DNA of 64,000 bases, taken from contig NZ_CP109598.1 in NCBI RefSeq assembly GCF_036327775.1, positions 7,173,501 to 7,237,500 on the forward strand, read 5' to 3'. Position numbers and translations under genes: made by a program. This document shows positions 18,662 to 27,660 of the stretch, piece after piece. Source of the DNA: Streptomyces sp. NBC_01498 (lineage in GTDB: Bacteria > Actinomycetota > Actinomycetes > Streptomycetales > Streptomycetaceae). Position 1 is the stretch's first letter. Every line of letters begins with the position of its first letter. The notes under the pieces were generated by a model. The model saw only the letters and a program-made list of their open reading frames with translations, had not been told where the DNA came from and searched no databases.

Positions 18662-19489
18662 ATGCCCTTCGTCGGCACCAAGGACGGCACAGAGATCTAC
18701 TACAAGGACTGGGGCTGGGGGCAGCCGGTCGTCTTCTCCCACGGCTGGCCGCTCGTCGCCGACGCCTGGGACCCCCAGATGCAGCTCATGGCCGACCACG
18801 GCTACCGGGCCGTCGCCCACGACCGGCGCGGCGGCGGACGCTCCGGCCAGCCCTGGGACGGCAACGACCTCGACACGTACGCCGACGACCTGGCGGCGCT
18901 CATCGAGGCCCTCGACCTGCGCGACGTCATCCTGGTCGGCCACTCGACCGGCGGCGGTGAGATCACCCGCTACATGGGCCGGCACGGCACCGGCCGGGTC
19001 GCCAAGGCGGTCCTGCTGGGGGCGATCCCCCCGCTCATGCTCCGGACGGACGCGAACCCCGAAGGACTCCCGATGGAGGTGTTCGACGAGATCCGGGACG
19101 GCGTCCAGAAGGACCGCTCGCAGTACTACCGGGACCTCAGCGCCCCCTTCTACGGCGCCAATCGCGACGGGTCCCCCGTCACACCGGGGACCCGCGACGA
19201 GTTCTGGCTGTGGGGAATGTCGGTCGGCGTCAAGGGCGCGTACGACTGCGTCAAGGCGTTCTCCGAGACCGACCTCACCGACGACCTCGGGACGATCGAC
19301 GTCCCCACGCTGATCGTGCACGGCGACGACGACCAGATCGTCCCCATCGTGGCCGCCGGTGACAAGTCCTCGCAGCTCGTCAAGGACGTGACGTACAAGG
19401 TCTACGCGGGCGCGCCGCACGGCCTCGCGATGGTCCCGGAGTACGCCGAGCGGTTCAACGCCGACCTCCTCGCCTTCGCACGAGGCTGA
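18662..19489 (+). CDS. Alpha/beta hydrolase, cofactor-free haloperoxidase type
   Basis: 275 residues. Motifs in order: oxyanion loop FSHGWPL, nucleophile elbow VGHSTGGGE (Ser), Asp region [12 protein letters not shown] and the terminal His ([12 protein letters not shown]). This is the layout of the non-haem chloroperoxidase/perhydrolase group, which acts as esterase and perhydrolase. A GAAAGGAACGCGCC ribosome site precedes the ATG. An 18-bp tandem duplication begins inside the last codons and repeats just after the stop (19473-19508). Confidence 0.85.
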   Translation: MPFVGTKDGTEIYYKDWGWGQPVVFSHGWPLVADAWDPQMQLMADHGYRAVAHDRRGGGRSGQPWDGNDLDTYADDLAALIEALDLRDVILVGHSTGGGEITRYMGRHGTGRVAKAVLLGAIPPLMLRTDANPEGLPMEVFDEIRDGVQKDRSQYYRDLSAPFYGANRDGSPVTPGTRDEFWLWGMSVGVKGAYDCVKAFSETDLTDDLGTIDVPTLIVHGDDDQIVPIVAAGDKSSQLVKDVTYKVYAGAPHGLAMVPEYAERFNADLLAFARG

Positions 19490-19508
19490 ACCTTCGCACG
19501 AGGCTGAA
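19473..19508 (+). repeat. 18-bp perfect tandem duplication across the stop codon
   Basis: CCTTCGCACGAGGCTGAA occurs at 19473-19490 and again at 19491-19508 without spacer. The first copy encodes the last residues and the TGA of the hydrolase, so the second copy duplicates the gene's 3' end outside the coding sequence. It looks like a recent slippage event. Confidence 0.9.
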
Positions 19509-19687
19509 CCTCCGGGTGTGGATGACCCTCCGGGGCTGAACTCCGGGGACGGTGCGACGCGGCGCCTGCGGGATCCGCGTCGGCTCCGACCGGTACGGGA
19601 CCGGTGGCCGAGGTGACCCCCACCCCGGCGAACGTTCCCGCGGCCGCCGTCCGCAATATGGGCAAAAGGGGAAGTAGCGCACGGGGT

Positions 19688-19725
19688 GGACTGTTGTCGG
19701 GAGAACAGCCCTCGCAGAACAGTCC
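19688..19725. promoter_or_regulatory. Inverted repeat upstream of SpoIIE-type gene
   Basis: GGACTGTT (19688-19695) and AACAGTCC (19718-19725) form a perfect 8-bp inverted repeat with a further internal AACAG copy at 19704-19708. It lies 35 bp before the chosen ATG and could be an operator or a leader hairpin. Confidence 0.35.
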
Positions 19726-19759
19726 CGGCACAGCCCCGGCACACCCGAAGGTCGCCACC

Positions 19760-21616
19760 ATGGCAGCACAGGCCCCACGCCCCGGAATCCCCGGCACCGC
19801 GAACGCCCACACGGCAGTGAACACCGCCGCGGCCCTGCACGGCCTGGTGAACGGGTCCGGGCTGGGGCTCGCCGTCTGGGACACCGGCCTGCGCTGCGTC
19901 TGGGCCAACGAGGCGCTCACCGGCTACGACGGCATCCCCGTGGCCGCCCGTCTGGGCCGCCCGCCACGGGAAGCACTGGCGGGCGACGCCGACGACACGG
20001 AGACCACCGTACGGAGGGTGCTGGCCACCGGCGCCCCCGTCACCGGCCGCGAGTTCCGCGTGCCGACCACCGGCGGACAGGGGGACCGGCACGGCGTACT
20101 GTCGGCGTCCTACCTGCGCCTCGACGACGCCGACGGCCGCCCGCTCGGGGTGTGCCTGCTCGTCCTGCCCGTCGGAGGCCGCTGGTGGGCCGGGGACCGC
20201 CTCGCGGTGGTCAGCGAGGCGGGAGCCCGTATCGGCACCTCCCTGGACGTGATGCGTACGGCGCAGGAGCTGGCCGACTTCACGGTGCCGCTGATCGCCG
20301 ACTACGTGACCGTCGATCTGACGGAGGCCGTACGGCTCGGTGAGGAGCCCCTGGAACGGTTCGGGCCGTCCCGGGGACGCGTCCCGACGTTCCGGCGGGC
20401 GGGCAGGGCGTCGATCCACACCGGTTCGCCCGAGTCGCTGTGGGGCAGCGGTGAAGTGGTCTACGTCCCGGAGGACTCGCCGTTCATGGAAGTCCTCGCC
20501 TCGGGCCGCCCCGTACTCCAGCCGCTGCTCGACGCCGACCACGACGCCTGGCTGGAGAAGGACCCCGCACGGGCCGAGAAGATCCGCGAGTTCGGCATGC
20601 ACTCGCTGCTGATCGTCCCGGTCCAGGCGCGCGGCGTCCTGCTGGGGGTCGCGGTGTTCGTACGGACCCGGAACCCCACCCCGTTCGACGAGAGCGACGA
20701 ACTGCTCGCCGAGGAACTGGTGGCCAGGGCCGCGCTGACCCTGGACAACGCCCGCCGCTACACGCGCGAACGCACCGCCGCGCTCGCCCTCCAGCACAGC
20801 CTGCTGCCGCGCCGGGTCAGCGGCGGACGGGCCATGGACGTGGCCACCCGCTACCTCCCCGCCGACGACGAGTACAACGTCGGCGGCGACTGGTTCGACG
20901 TCATCGGCCTGCCCGGCGGCCGACTGGCCCTCGTCGTCGGGGACGTGGTGGGCCACGGCATCAACGCCGCGGCCACCATGGGACGGCTGCGCACGGCCAT
21001 CCGTACGCTGGCCGATCTGGACCTGCCACCCGGCGAGCTCCTGACGCGGCTGGACCGGACGTTCGTCGGGCTGGCCGAGGAGAACGACGACGACGGCGCC
21101 GCGACGGAGCCGTCGCCGGGGGCGACCTGCGCCTACGCCGTGTACGAGCCGGCCACCCGGACCTGCACCGTGGCGCTGGCGGGCCATCCGCCGCCCGCCG
21201 TGGTGGACCCGGACGGCGGCGTCACCTTCCCGGACCTGCCGCACGGCACGTCCCTCGGCGTCGCGCTGCTCCCGTACGAGTCCGGGGAGGTGCGACTGCC
21301 CGAGAACGGCGTGATCGCCTTCTACACCGACGGTCTGGTCGAGGACCGCCGGCACGACATCGACATCGGGATGGCGCGGCTGAGTGACGCGCTCGGGCGG
21401 CGCGCCGCGTCGCTGGAGGAGCTCTGCGCGGCGGTGATCGACACGCTGCCGACCACGACCCCGGCCGACGACGTCACCCTGCTGCTGGCCCGCGACCGCC
21501 GGGACCGACCGCCCGCCGCGGATCCTCCTGCGCCGCCCGGCGCCGACCTTCCACTGCCGCCCACGGGACCGACCGGAGACGTGTCCTGCCGCCCCGGGCG
21601 CCACGTCGACGGCTAG
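19760..21616 (+). CDS. PAS-GAF-SpoIIE phosphatase
   Basis: 618 residues: PAS-like region (~25-140, WDTGLRCVWANEALTGYDG), GAF (~155-335) and SpoIIE/PP2C phosphatase (~350-590) with intact metal-site motifs VGGDWFDVI, VGDVVGHGINAA, FYTDGLVED and ADDVTLLL. The ATG at 19760 follows GAAGG; the frame is open back to 19604 but that part overlaps an inverted repeat and lacks family character. Likely role is dephosphorylating an anti-sigma antagonist in response to a small-molecule or redox signal. The K+ channel gene starts 9 bp after it and is probably co-transcribed. Confidence 0.85.
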   Translation: MAAQAPRPGIPGTANAHTAVNTAAALHGLVNGSGLGLAVWDTGLRCVWANEALTGYDGIPVAARLGRPPREALAGDADDTETTVRRVLATGAPVTGREFRVPTTGGQGDRHGVLSASYLRLDDADGRPLGVCLLVLPVGGRWWAGDRLAVVSEAGARIGTSLDVMRTAQELADFTVPLIADYVTVDLTEAVRLGEEPLERFGPSRGRVPTFRRAGRASIHTGSPESLWGSGEVVYVPEDSPFMEVLASGRPVLQPLLDADHDAWLEKDPARAEKIREFGMHSLLIVPVQARGVLLGVAVFVRTRNPTPFDESDELLAEELVARAALTLDNARRYTRERTAALALQHSLLPRRVSGGRAMDVATRYLPADDEYNVGGDWFDVIGLPGGRLALVVGDVVGHGINAAATMGRLRTAIRTLADLDLPPGELLTRLDRTFVGLAEENDDDGAATEPSPGATCAYAVYEPATRTCTVALAGHPPPAVVDPDGGVTFPDLPHGTSLGVALLPYESGEVRLPENGVIAFYTDGLVEDRRHDIDIGMARLSDALGRRAASLEELCAAVIDTLPTTTPADDVTLLLARDRRDRPPAADPPAPPGADLPLPPTGPTGDVSCRPGRHVDG

Positions 21617-21625
21617 TTTCGGTCC

Positions 21626-22150
21626 ATGCCACCGTTCTCGCCCGCCTACCTCCTCCACAAGCTGCTGGGCAACGAGCGGTGGCGGCGGCTGCACGTCAAG
21701 GCGTCGCTGTGGGCGGCCGTCGGCGTCGTCGTGGTACTGCTCCTCGGCTCCTGGATCATCGTCCCCTGCGAGGAGTCCGCGCCCCGGGCCACGATCACCT
21801 CGTTCCCGCTGGCCCTGTGGTGGTCCGTCGAGACCGCCACCACCGTCGGATACGGGGACCTGTACCCGGTCACCCCGGCCGGACGGGTCGTCGCGGTGGT
21901 CGTGATGCTCGTCGGGATCGCCATGTTCAGCATCGTCACCGCCTCCCTGGCCACCTGGTTCGTCGGCAGCGCCGCACGCCGCGCCCGGCGAGTGGCTCAC
22001 GCGGTCGAACACGCCGAGGTACGGGGGAGGACCGACGCAGATCAGGAACTGGCCGCGCTGCACGCCCGCTTCGACCGGCTGGAGCGCCTGATCACCCACG
22101 AGGGCGGCCCCGGCGCCCGTCCCTCACCCGGTCCGGGAGCGGGCCGCTGA
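21626..22150 (+). CDS. Two-helix potassium channel
   Basis: 174 residues. Two membrane helices flank a pore loop with the K+ selectivity filter TTVGYGD (SVETATTVGYGDLYPVTPAG). The C-terminal cytoplasmic segment (~110-165) is charged and helical, probably a tetramerisation coiled coil (LAALHARFDRLERLI). No RCK domain is present. Starting 9 bp after the phosphatase gene, it may be part of an osmotic or membrane-potential response. Confidence 0.85.
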   Translation: MPPFSPAYLLHKLLGNERWRRLHVKASLWAAVGVVVVLLLGSWIIVPCEESAPRATITSFPLALWWSVETATTVGYGDLYPVTPAGRVVAVVVMLVGIAMFSIVTASLATWFVGSAARRARRVAHAVEHAEVRGRTDADQELAALHARFDRLERLITHEGGPGARPSPGPGAGR

Positions 22151-22306
22151 CCCCGGGCCGCGTCCCCCCGCCCAACTGCCGCCTCTACTCAGGCCGTTTG
22201 AGTGCCGGTACTCACGCCCGTCGCACCCCGCGGAGCGAGGATCTACATACCGGCGCGGCCAAGAGCGCCGGTTCGATCCCGCTGAGACGATGGTGGAGAG
22301 CCTCCT

Positions 22307-22759
22307 ATGTCCCGACGTACCGTTCTGTCCGTGACCGCCGCGCTCGCCGTCCTCGGAGGCGCGGGCGCGTTCGCCCTCGCCCACGCCGAGGAACAGCCTC
22401 CCTCGCTGGCACACAGCACCGCCCGCTACACCGCCCCCGAGGGTGACCGCGACGGCTCACTGGCGTTCACCACCGACGTCACGGCGTCCTCCGGCGTGAC
22501 CGGCCTCAAGGTCCTTGCCTGGCCCGAGGATTCGGCCTTCGCCGACCGCGAGCTGACCACCAAGGACATGTCCGCCGCGGAACCGGCCGTGTGCGAACCC
22601 TCCGGCGACTCCACGGTCCGCTGCTCCTACACCGTCCCCGTCACCCGCACCGACGCCGAGGACTCCCCGCGCGGCACCTGGCACGTCGCCACCCTGGCCA
22701 CCGCCGAGGACGGCACCACGACCCTGGACGCCAAGGCGGCGGATTTCACCGTGAGGTGA
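22307..22759 (+). CDS. Secreted DUF5707-like protein
   Basis: 150 residues with a signal peptide (MSRRTVLSVTAALAVLGGAG then AFALAHA) and one all-beta domain containing a conserved Cys pair (AVCEPSGDSTVRCSYTVPV). The pattern matches DUF5707, a Streptomyces family of unknown function; I recall the family by its layout, not by a search. Start follows GGAGAGCC. It stands alone between the channel gene and a convergent NIPSNAP gene. Confidence 0.65.
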   Translation: MSRRTVLSVTAALAVLGGAGAFALAHAEEQPPSLAHSTARYTAPEGDRDGSLAFTTDVTASSGVTGLKVLAWPEDSAFADRELTTKDMSAAEPAVCEPSGDSTVRCSYTVPVTRTDAEDSPRGTWHVATLATAEDGTTTLDAKAADFTVR

Positions 22760-22853
22760 CGGGGGCGGGGCCGGCGCCGGTCGTACGGCGCCGACGCGTC
22801 GGAAGCCCGTGCCGGACACCGGGATTTCTGAGTCCCCGGTGGACCCGGGCGGG

Positions 22854-23594
22854 TCAGCGGAGGAGCGAGCGGCCGGTGGGTGCCAGGCGCAGTGTCCGGG
22901 GGGCCGTCGTCCGCTCCCGCTCGATGCCCGGCAGGATCTCGTCCCGAGCGACCGGATGGGCCAGGACATCGGCGACGTGTTGCCGGTACGTGCTCTCGTC
23001 GGGGTACGAGGTCAGGATCGCGGCGACGTTCTCCCCGCTGCGGACGGGCAGCCTGGGGAACGTGTTGGGCGCGGTCTCGGTGGTGAGGGCGGCGAGCGGT
23101 GCGGGCCCCGTCGTGTGCAGGAGGGGAAGGAGTCCGTCCCGGATCAGTGCGGCGCCGTCGGAACGTCCGGGAGGGAACGACCACACGGTGGCCGAGACGA
23201 ATCGGTCCGGCGCGGGGGCACCGGTCCGGGGGCGTGCGGACGGGGAGAGAGCGAAGCCGTTCTTGTCCGCGAGGGGGCGCAGGAGCAGGACGTCGTCGGA
23301 GTCGAGCATGGTGGCGTTCGCCCGGGGGCCGTACTCGGCCCAGACCGGGCCGTCGTAGAAGGCTGCCAGCGCGCGGCGTCGTGCCGCCATGTCCCGGAAC
23401 CCGCGCAGCCAGACGAAGCGGTCCGGGTCGTCGAGGTCCCGGAACTGGCCGAGCACCGACATCCCCGCCTCTTCCTGGGTTTCGACGAACTCCCGGTCGA
23501 ACAGCTCGATCAGTTCGTCGCGCCGGCCGGGACGCAGCGTGTACTGGCGAAGTTCGATCACGGCGATGCTGTCGGGGGGATCGGTAGGCGGCAC
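22854..23594 (-). CDS. NIPSNAP-family protein
   Basis: 246 residues. The first domain has the NIPSNAP ferredoxin-like pattern (IELRQYTLRPGRRDELIELF, FRDLDDPDRFVWLRGFRDM) and a second related half follows. GTG 23594 is chosen because AGGAG lies seven bases upstream, although the frame is open further. It is divergent from a WYL-type regulator, the usual genomic partner of such one-gene functions. Biochemical role unknown. Confidence 0.75.
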   Translation of the reverse strand: MPPTDPPDSIAVIELRQYTLRPGRRDELIELFDREFVETQEEAGMSVLGQFRDLDDPDRFVWLRGFRDMAARRRALAAFYDGPVWAEYGPRANATMLDSDDVLLLRPLADKNGFALSPSARPRTGAPAPDRFVSATVWSFPPGRSDGAALIRDGLLPLLHTTGPAPLAALTTETAPNTFPRLPVRSGENVAAILTSYPDESTYRQHVADVLAHPVARDEILPGIERERTTAPRTLRLAPTGRSLLR

Positions 23595-23721
23595 GGCGGG
23601 CTCCTGTTCGGCACGGTGCTTCCGGTTCGTTCCCGGCTCGTTCGCCGGGATCCGGGCACGGACCCGACGGTAGGGCGGCCGTGTGCCAGGGGCTGTCAGG
23701 GTTTCCGGGCAGAATGTGACC

Positions 23722-24699
23722 ATGTCCGCTGGTCGACTGCTGTCGGTGCTGCTCCTGCTCCAATCGCGTGGCCGCATGTCCGCGCGCGAGGTCGCCGACG
23801 AGCTGGGTGTGTCCGTGCGTACCGCGTACCGTGACCTGGCACGTCTTCAGGTCGCGGGTATCCCGGTCTACGCCGAGACGGGCCGGGGCGGCGGCTACCG
23901 GCTGCTCGAGGGCTACCGCACCCGCCTGACCGGGATGAGCGAGGGCGAGGCACGGGCGCTGTTCCTCGCCGGACTGCCCGGCCCCGCCGCCGATCTGGGG
24001 TTCGCGTCGGAGGTCGCGGGTGCCCGGCTGAAACTGCTGGCCGCGCTGCCGGCGGCACTGCGCGAGGAAGCGGCGCGGACCGCGGAGGTGTTCCACCTGG
24101 ACGCCCCGGCCTGGTACCGGGAGCCCGAACAGGCGCCGTACCTCGGCCTGTTCGTCGACGCGGTGCTCACCCGGAGAGTGGTGGAGGTGCGCTACCGGCG
24201 GTGGCGCGCTCCGCAGGAGGTGGACCGCCGCCTCCGCCCCTACGGGCTGGTCCTCAAGTCGGGCGTCTGGTATCTCGTCGCCGCGTCGGACAGCCGGATC
24301 GCGACCTACCGCATCACCCAGGTCCTCGACGCGACGCTCGGTGACGAGCGCTTCGACCGACCGCCGGACTTCGACCTCGGCGCGTACTGGACCTCCTACC
24401 TGGACGATTTCCAGTCCCGCCGTTACAGCGGCCGAGCCACCGTCCGGTTCTCCCCGCGCGGGCTCCGACGCCTGCCGGACAACCTTCCGCCCGAGGTGGT
24501 GCGGGCGGTCGAGTCCACGGCGAGCGCTGTCGGCGACGACGGATGGGTGGAGGCGGTCATCCCGACCGAGAGCCCCCAGCACGCGTGCGGTGAGCTGCTG
24601 CGGCTCGGTGTCGACGTCGAGGTCGTCGCGCCGCCGGAACTCCGTCGGGCCATGGCCGACACGGTGGGCGTCCTGGCGCGACGGTACGGAAGCACCTGA
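23722..24699 (+). CDS. YafY/WYL-domain transcriptional regulator
   Basis: 325 residues: N-terminal HTH_11 (LSVLLLLQSRGRMSAREVAD, ELGVSVRTAYRDLARL), then a WYL ligand domain (VVEVRYRRW, LRPYGLVLKSGVWYLVAASD) and a WCX C-terminal extension. Such proteins respond to nucleic-acid or metabolite signals. It is divergent from the NIPSNAP gene with a 127-bp gap and is its likely regulator. Confidence 0.85.
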   Translation: MSAGRLLSVLLLLQSRGRMSAREVADELGVSVRTAYRDLARLQVAGIPVYAETGRGGGYRLLEGYRTRLTGMSEGEARALFLAGLPGPAADLGFASEVAGARLKLLAALPAALREEAARTAEVFHLDAPAWYREPEQAPYLGLFVDAVLTRRVVEVRYRRWRAPQEVDRRLRPYGLVLKSGVWYLVAASDSRIATYRITQVLDATLGDERFDRPPDFDLGAYWTSYLDDFQSRRYSGRATVRFSPRGLRRLPDNLPPEVVRAVESTASAVGDDGWVEAVIPTESPQHACGELLRLGVDVEVVAPPELRRAMADTVGVLARRYGST

Positions 24700-24770
24700 C
24701 CCGCGCCACGAGCCACCTCCGGCGGACGCAGGGACCCCGCATCGATCCGGCCGCGACCGGACCGGCACGC

Positions 24771-24830
24771 GGTCGTGAGCCCTACGGTCGTGGGTCTCAC
24801 GGTCGTAGGGCTCACGATCGATGGGCCGTG
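24771..24830. repeat. Four 15-bp tandem repeats
   Basis: Units GGTCGTGAGCCCTAC, GGTCGTGGGTCTCAC, GGTCGTAGGGCTCAC and GATCGATGGGCCGTG follow each other directly at 24771, 24786, 24801 and 24816. The first and third also form a perfect 12-bp inverted repeat (24775-24786 with 24804-24815). They lie in the 260-bp gap between the WYL gene and the VOC gene. Confidence 0.85.
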
Positions 24831-24879
24831 CACCTATGGGCCGATGCCGCGCCGGCCCGCTCCCGCGTACGCTGCCGCA

Positions 24880-24943
24880 GCCGGAACATGATTCAGCCGG
24901 AACATGACGGAGGCAGAATCCGATGGAGCCGGAACGTGATTGA
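24880..24943. repeat. Four 16-bp tandem repeats before VOC gene
   Basis: Imperfect units of 16 bp: GCCGGAACATGATTCA (24880), GCCGGAACATGACGGA (24896), GGCAGAATCCGATGGA (24912) and GCCGGAACGTGATTGA (24928). The array ends 16 bp before the VOC start codon, so it lies in the promoter or leader of that gene. It is a different repeat from the 15-bp array 50 bp upstream. Confidence 0.85.
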
Positions 24944-24959
24944 GGACGAGGAGCATTCC

Positions 24960-25352
24960 ATGCCCGCCACCGGCCAGAACCATATCCGCATCGCACGGCC
25001 CTCACGCGACCTCGCCTCGGCGGAACGTTTCTGGGTCGGCGGCCTCGGACTGGACGTACTGTTCCGGACGGAGGGCACGGGCCATGACCTGCTGATGGTC
25101 GGCTGGCCGGACGCCTCCTGGCACCTCGAACTCGTCCACGACGCCGCCGTCGAACCCCGGCCCACCGAGGAGGACCTGCTCGTCGTCTACCTCGACGAGC
25201 CGGTGCCCGACACACTGCTCTCACGCCTGGAAGCCCATGGCGGCAAGCGTGTGGGGGCCCGTAACCCGTACTGGGACACCTGGGGCGCCAGCGTCGAAGA
25301 CCCGGACGGCTACCGGTTGGTCCTCAGCACGCGCGGCTGGACCAACTCCTGA
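24960..25352 (+). CDS. VOC (glyoxalase-like) protein
   Basis: 130 residues with the vicinal-oxygen-chelate pattern: HIRIARPSRDLASAERFWVG, GLGLDVLFRTEG near the N-terminus and SVEDPDGYRLVLS at the end. ATG 24960 follows GACGAGGAGCATTCC. Typical members are metal-dependent lyases, dioxygenases or antibiotic-binding proteins; the substrate is not predictable. Its leader contains the 16-bp repeat array. Confidence 0.85.
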   Translation: MPATGQNHIRIARPSRDLASAERFWVGGLGLDVLFRTEGTGHDLLMVGWPDASWHLELVHDAAVEPRPTEEDLLVVYLDEPVPDTLLSRLEAHGGKRVGARNPYWDTWGASVEDPDGYRLVLSTRGWTNS

Positions 25353-25431
25353 CCCTCGGAACCTGGAGAATGCACGAGCCTCCGCCCGAGCCGTCCGAGC
25401 CTCCGCCCGAGCCGACGCCTGAAGGACAGGC

Positions 25432-26763
25432 TCAGGCGGGCGGTCCCGCGAGGGTCGCCGGGGTGGGCCCGTCGGGGCGGACCGTCAGGCCGTACGCCGC
25501 CTTCGCCGGGGTCGACCCGAAGGTCACGGTCGGCAGCGGCAGCAGGTGTTCGAGGAGGGCCGTCGATTCACGGAGCGCGAACTGCGCGCCGAGACAGGCC
25601 CGGGGACCCAGACCGAAGGGGAGATACGCGCCGGGGTGGGCGGGCCGCCGGCCCGGGGTGGTGAAGCGGGTGGGATCGAAACGCTCCGGGTCCGGCCACA
25701 GACGGGGATCGCGGTGCGTCAGGTACGGGCAGACCAGGAGGTCCGTGCCGGCCTCGACGCCGTAGCCCGCGAGGATGTCGTCCTCGGCGGCGTGTCGCGG
25801 CAGGATCCAGGCGGACGGATAGAGCCGGAGCGTCTCGTGGACCAGGGCCTGGATCGCCTGTCGGCGCGGCGCCGACCCTTCGTCCCCGGCGGCGAGGACC
25901 TGGTCGCGGGTGTCAGGGTGCCGGTCGAGAAGCAGGAAGAGCCAGGTCAGCGTGGTGGCCGTGGTCTCGTGCCCGGCCGCGAGCAGGGTGACCAGCTCGT
26001 CGCGGATCAGCTGTTCGGTGTACTCGGGACGCTCGGTGGCCGCGTCGGTCAGCACGTGCAGCAGGCCCGGCCCGTCGGGCCCGGCCGACCCGCCACGTGC
26101 CGCCGCGACCGCGCGTTCGGCGACCGCGTCGATCCGGGCGAGGTCGCCGGCGACGGCCTCCCGGGCGTCCGCGACATCGGCGGGGAGCGTCGGGAGGACG
26201 GCCGCCACCGCTGCCACGGCGTCCAGTTCGCGTTCGGTGCCGTCGTCGAGCGGATGCCCGGTCAGCGAGCGCCAGATGGCGTCGAGGGCGAAGCGGCGCA
26301 TCTCCCGCCCCACGTCGAAACTCTCACCGGTACGGGCGTAACCGGCCCAGCGCCCGGCGGTCGTGCGGGCGGCGGCGGTGATCCGCTCCTCGTAACGGCG
26401 CATGCCGGGACCGGTGAACTGGGACTGGAGCAGACGGCGTTGGCGTTTCCACGCGGAGCCCGTGGCGGCGAGGACACCGTCCCCGATCAGCGGCCTCGCG
26501 CGGTGCGAGCGTTTGACGTACCGGTCCGCATGCCGGGCGAGCACGTGCTGGACCGCCTCCGGATCGGTGACCAGGACGGTGGGATCCGCTCCGAGACGGA
26601 ACGCGGCGACACCGCCCACCTGATCGCGGACCCGCGCGAGCAACTGGACCAGTTCCTCTCCCTCCTCCCGCCACCGCCGTACGAGATCGGCCCCCGCCTC
26701 GGGAACCGTCGAAACCGAACCGGCGCCGCGTGAGGGGGAGTTCGCACCGACTGAGGGGTCCAT
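25432..26763 (-). CDS. Cytochrome P450
   Basis: 443 residues with all landmarks: C-helix WKRQRR, I-helix AGHETTATTLTW, K-helix ETLRLYPS, PERFDPTRF and the haem-binding FGLGPRACLG with its Cys ligand. It is longer and closer to eukaryotic-like class IV/CYP102-like sequences in the I-helix than to typical short actinobacterial P450s. ATG 26763 follows GGAGATCATTC. No ferredoxin or reductase gene lies next to it, so electron partners must be elsewhere. Substrate unknown. Confidence 0.9.
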   Translation of the reverse strand: MDPSVGANSPSRGAGSVSTVPEAGADLVRRWREEGEELVQLLARVRDQVGGVAAFRLGADPTVLVTDPEAVQHVLARHADRYVKRSHRARPLIGDGVLAATGSAWKRQRRLLQSQFTGPGMRRYEERITAAARTTAGRWAGYARTGESFDVGREMRRFALDAIWRSLTGHPLDDGTERELDAVAAVAAVLPTLPADVADAREAVAGDLARIDAVAERAVAAARGGSAGPDGPGLLHVLTDAATERPEYTEQLIRDELVTLLAAGHETTATTLTWLFLLLDRHPDTRDQVLAAGDEGSAPRRQAIQALVHETLRLYPSAWILPRHAAEDDILAGYGVEAGTDLLVCPYLTHRDPRLWPDPERFDPTRFTTPGRRPAHPGAYLPFGLGPRACLGAQFALRESTALLEHLLPLPTVTFGSTPAKAAYGLTVRPDGPTPATLAGPPA

Positions 26764-27031
26764 GAATGATCTCCAGGTCAACTGCCGTATCGGCGTGGGC
26801 GGTGACGGCGCACCGGCACGAGGTACTTTACGGCGGCCCTCGGTTCAGGGGCCGCTCCTCGCTCTCCGTACTGCCCGCCCGGCCGGTCAGGTGGGGGGAC
26901 GGCGGCTACGGCAAGGAGCCGTGGCCGCCGCCCGGCGGCACCCCGCGCACCGACGACGTACGAGGCCGGCTCCGGCCCTGCCGACCGGGGGCTCCGGTAC
27001 GGCGAAGGTCCCGTTCCCGGTCGCGGGCCGT
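26764..27031. other. Intergenic region without a supported gene
   Basis: About 268 bp between two minus-strand genes. Open frames here lack ribosome sites, codon bias and recognisable motifs. No repeat or convincing terminator was found. Confidence 0.5.
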
Positions 27032-27631
27032 TCAGTGTCCGATCCGCTCGGCTCCACGGAGGTACGGCGCTAACAGCAGGGACCAGTTGGCCACGGGGAA
27101 GCGGGCGCTCATCAGCCGCCGAAGGCGTGTCGCCGTCCCTTCGTCGGTGTGCGCCGCGTCGGGCCGGAGGTGTACGGGTATGTGCCCGTCCCACGTCGTG
27201 GCCGCGTCGAGGAGATACACCAGGTGCCCGTGCGCGGGCCCCGGGTCCCCGCTCTCCAGCGCGCGGGTGGTGAAGGTGCGCTGCTCGTCCTTCCACACGA
27301 GGTCGGAGGCGTCGACTGAGGCTCGGACCAGCTCCGCCCAGTAGCTCTCGTCGTGCACGCCCGTGCGCTGGCGCAGATGCCGTGCGGCGAACCGCGTCAT
27401 GACTCCCGCGTCGTCGATCAGCGGCGAGAGGACCTGGTCGGACGAGAAGTCGAAGCCGAACCAGAGCCGACGGCCGTCGAGGACCAGCGACTCGACCCCG
27501 CCGATCGCACCGGTGCGGCCGGGCAGCCCGGCGGTCAGGTCCACCGTCCCGTCCACGGCGCTGTCCACCGGCTCGTTCCCGGTCCTGTCCACCGTCGGTG
27601 GTGGGCCCGTCGGTGTCCCGTCGACTGCCAT
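27032..27631 (-). CDS. Hypothetical protein under a damage-type promoter
   Basis: 199 residues, soluble, no signal peptide or recognised domain. The middle (SLVLDGRRLWFGFDFSSDQV, FAARHLRQRTGVHDESYWAE) and the C-terminal AARFPVANWSLLLAP-like part have normal coding bias. ATG 27631 follows GAGGGAGCGGCC. Upstream is a TGTCAGTG-N8-TAGACA element, the signature of RecA-independent (PafBC-type) damage-inducible promoters in actinobacteria, about 35 bases before the start. A role in DNA-damage response is therefore inferred from the promoter only. Confidence 0.6.
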   Translation of the reverse strand: MAVDGTPTGPPPTVDRTGNEPVDSAVDGTVDLTAGLPGRTGAIGGVESLVLDGRRLWFGFDFSSDQVLSPLIDDAGVMTRFAARHLRQRTGVHDESYWAELVRASVDASDLVWKDEQRTFTTRALESGDPGPAHGHLVYLLDAATTWDGHIPVHLRPDAAHTDEGTATRLRRLMSARFPVANWSLLLAPYLRGAERIGH

Positions 27632-27660
27632 GGCCGCTCCCTCGTCGTCGTACCGCCGCG

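Noticed and set aside
18641..22099. 1152-residue minus-strand reading frame
   Set aside because: Antisense to the hydrolase, SpoIIE and channel genes; composition is typical of a high-GC shadow frame.
24771..24943. CRISPR array
   Set aside because: Units are 15-16 bp, directly adjacent without spacers, and no cas genes are near.
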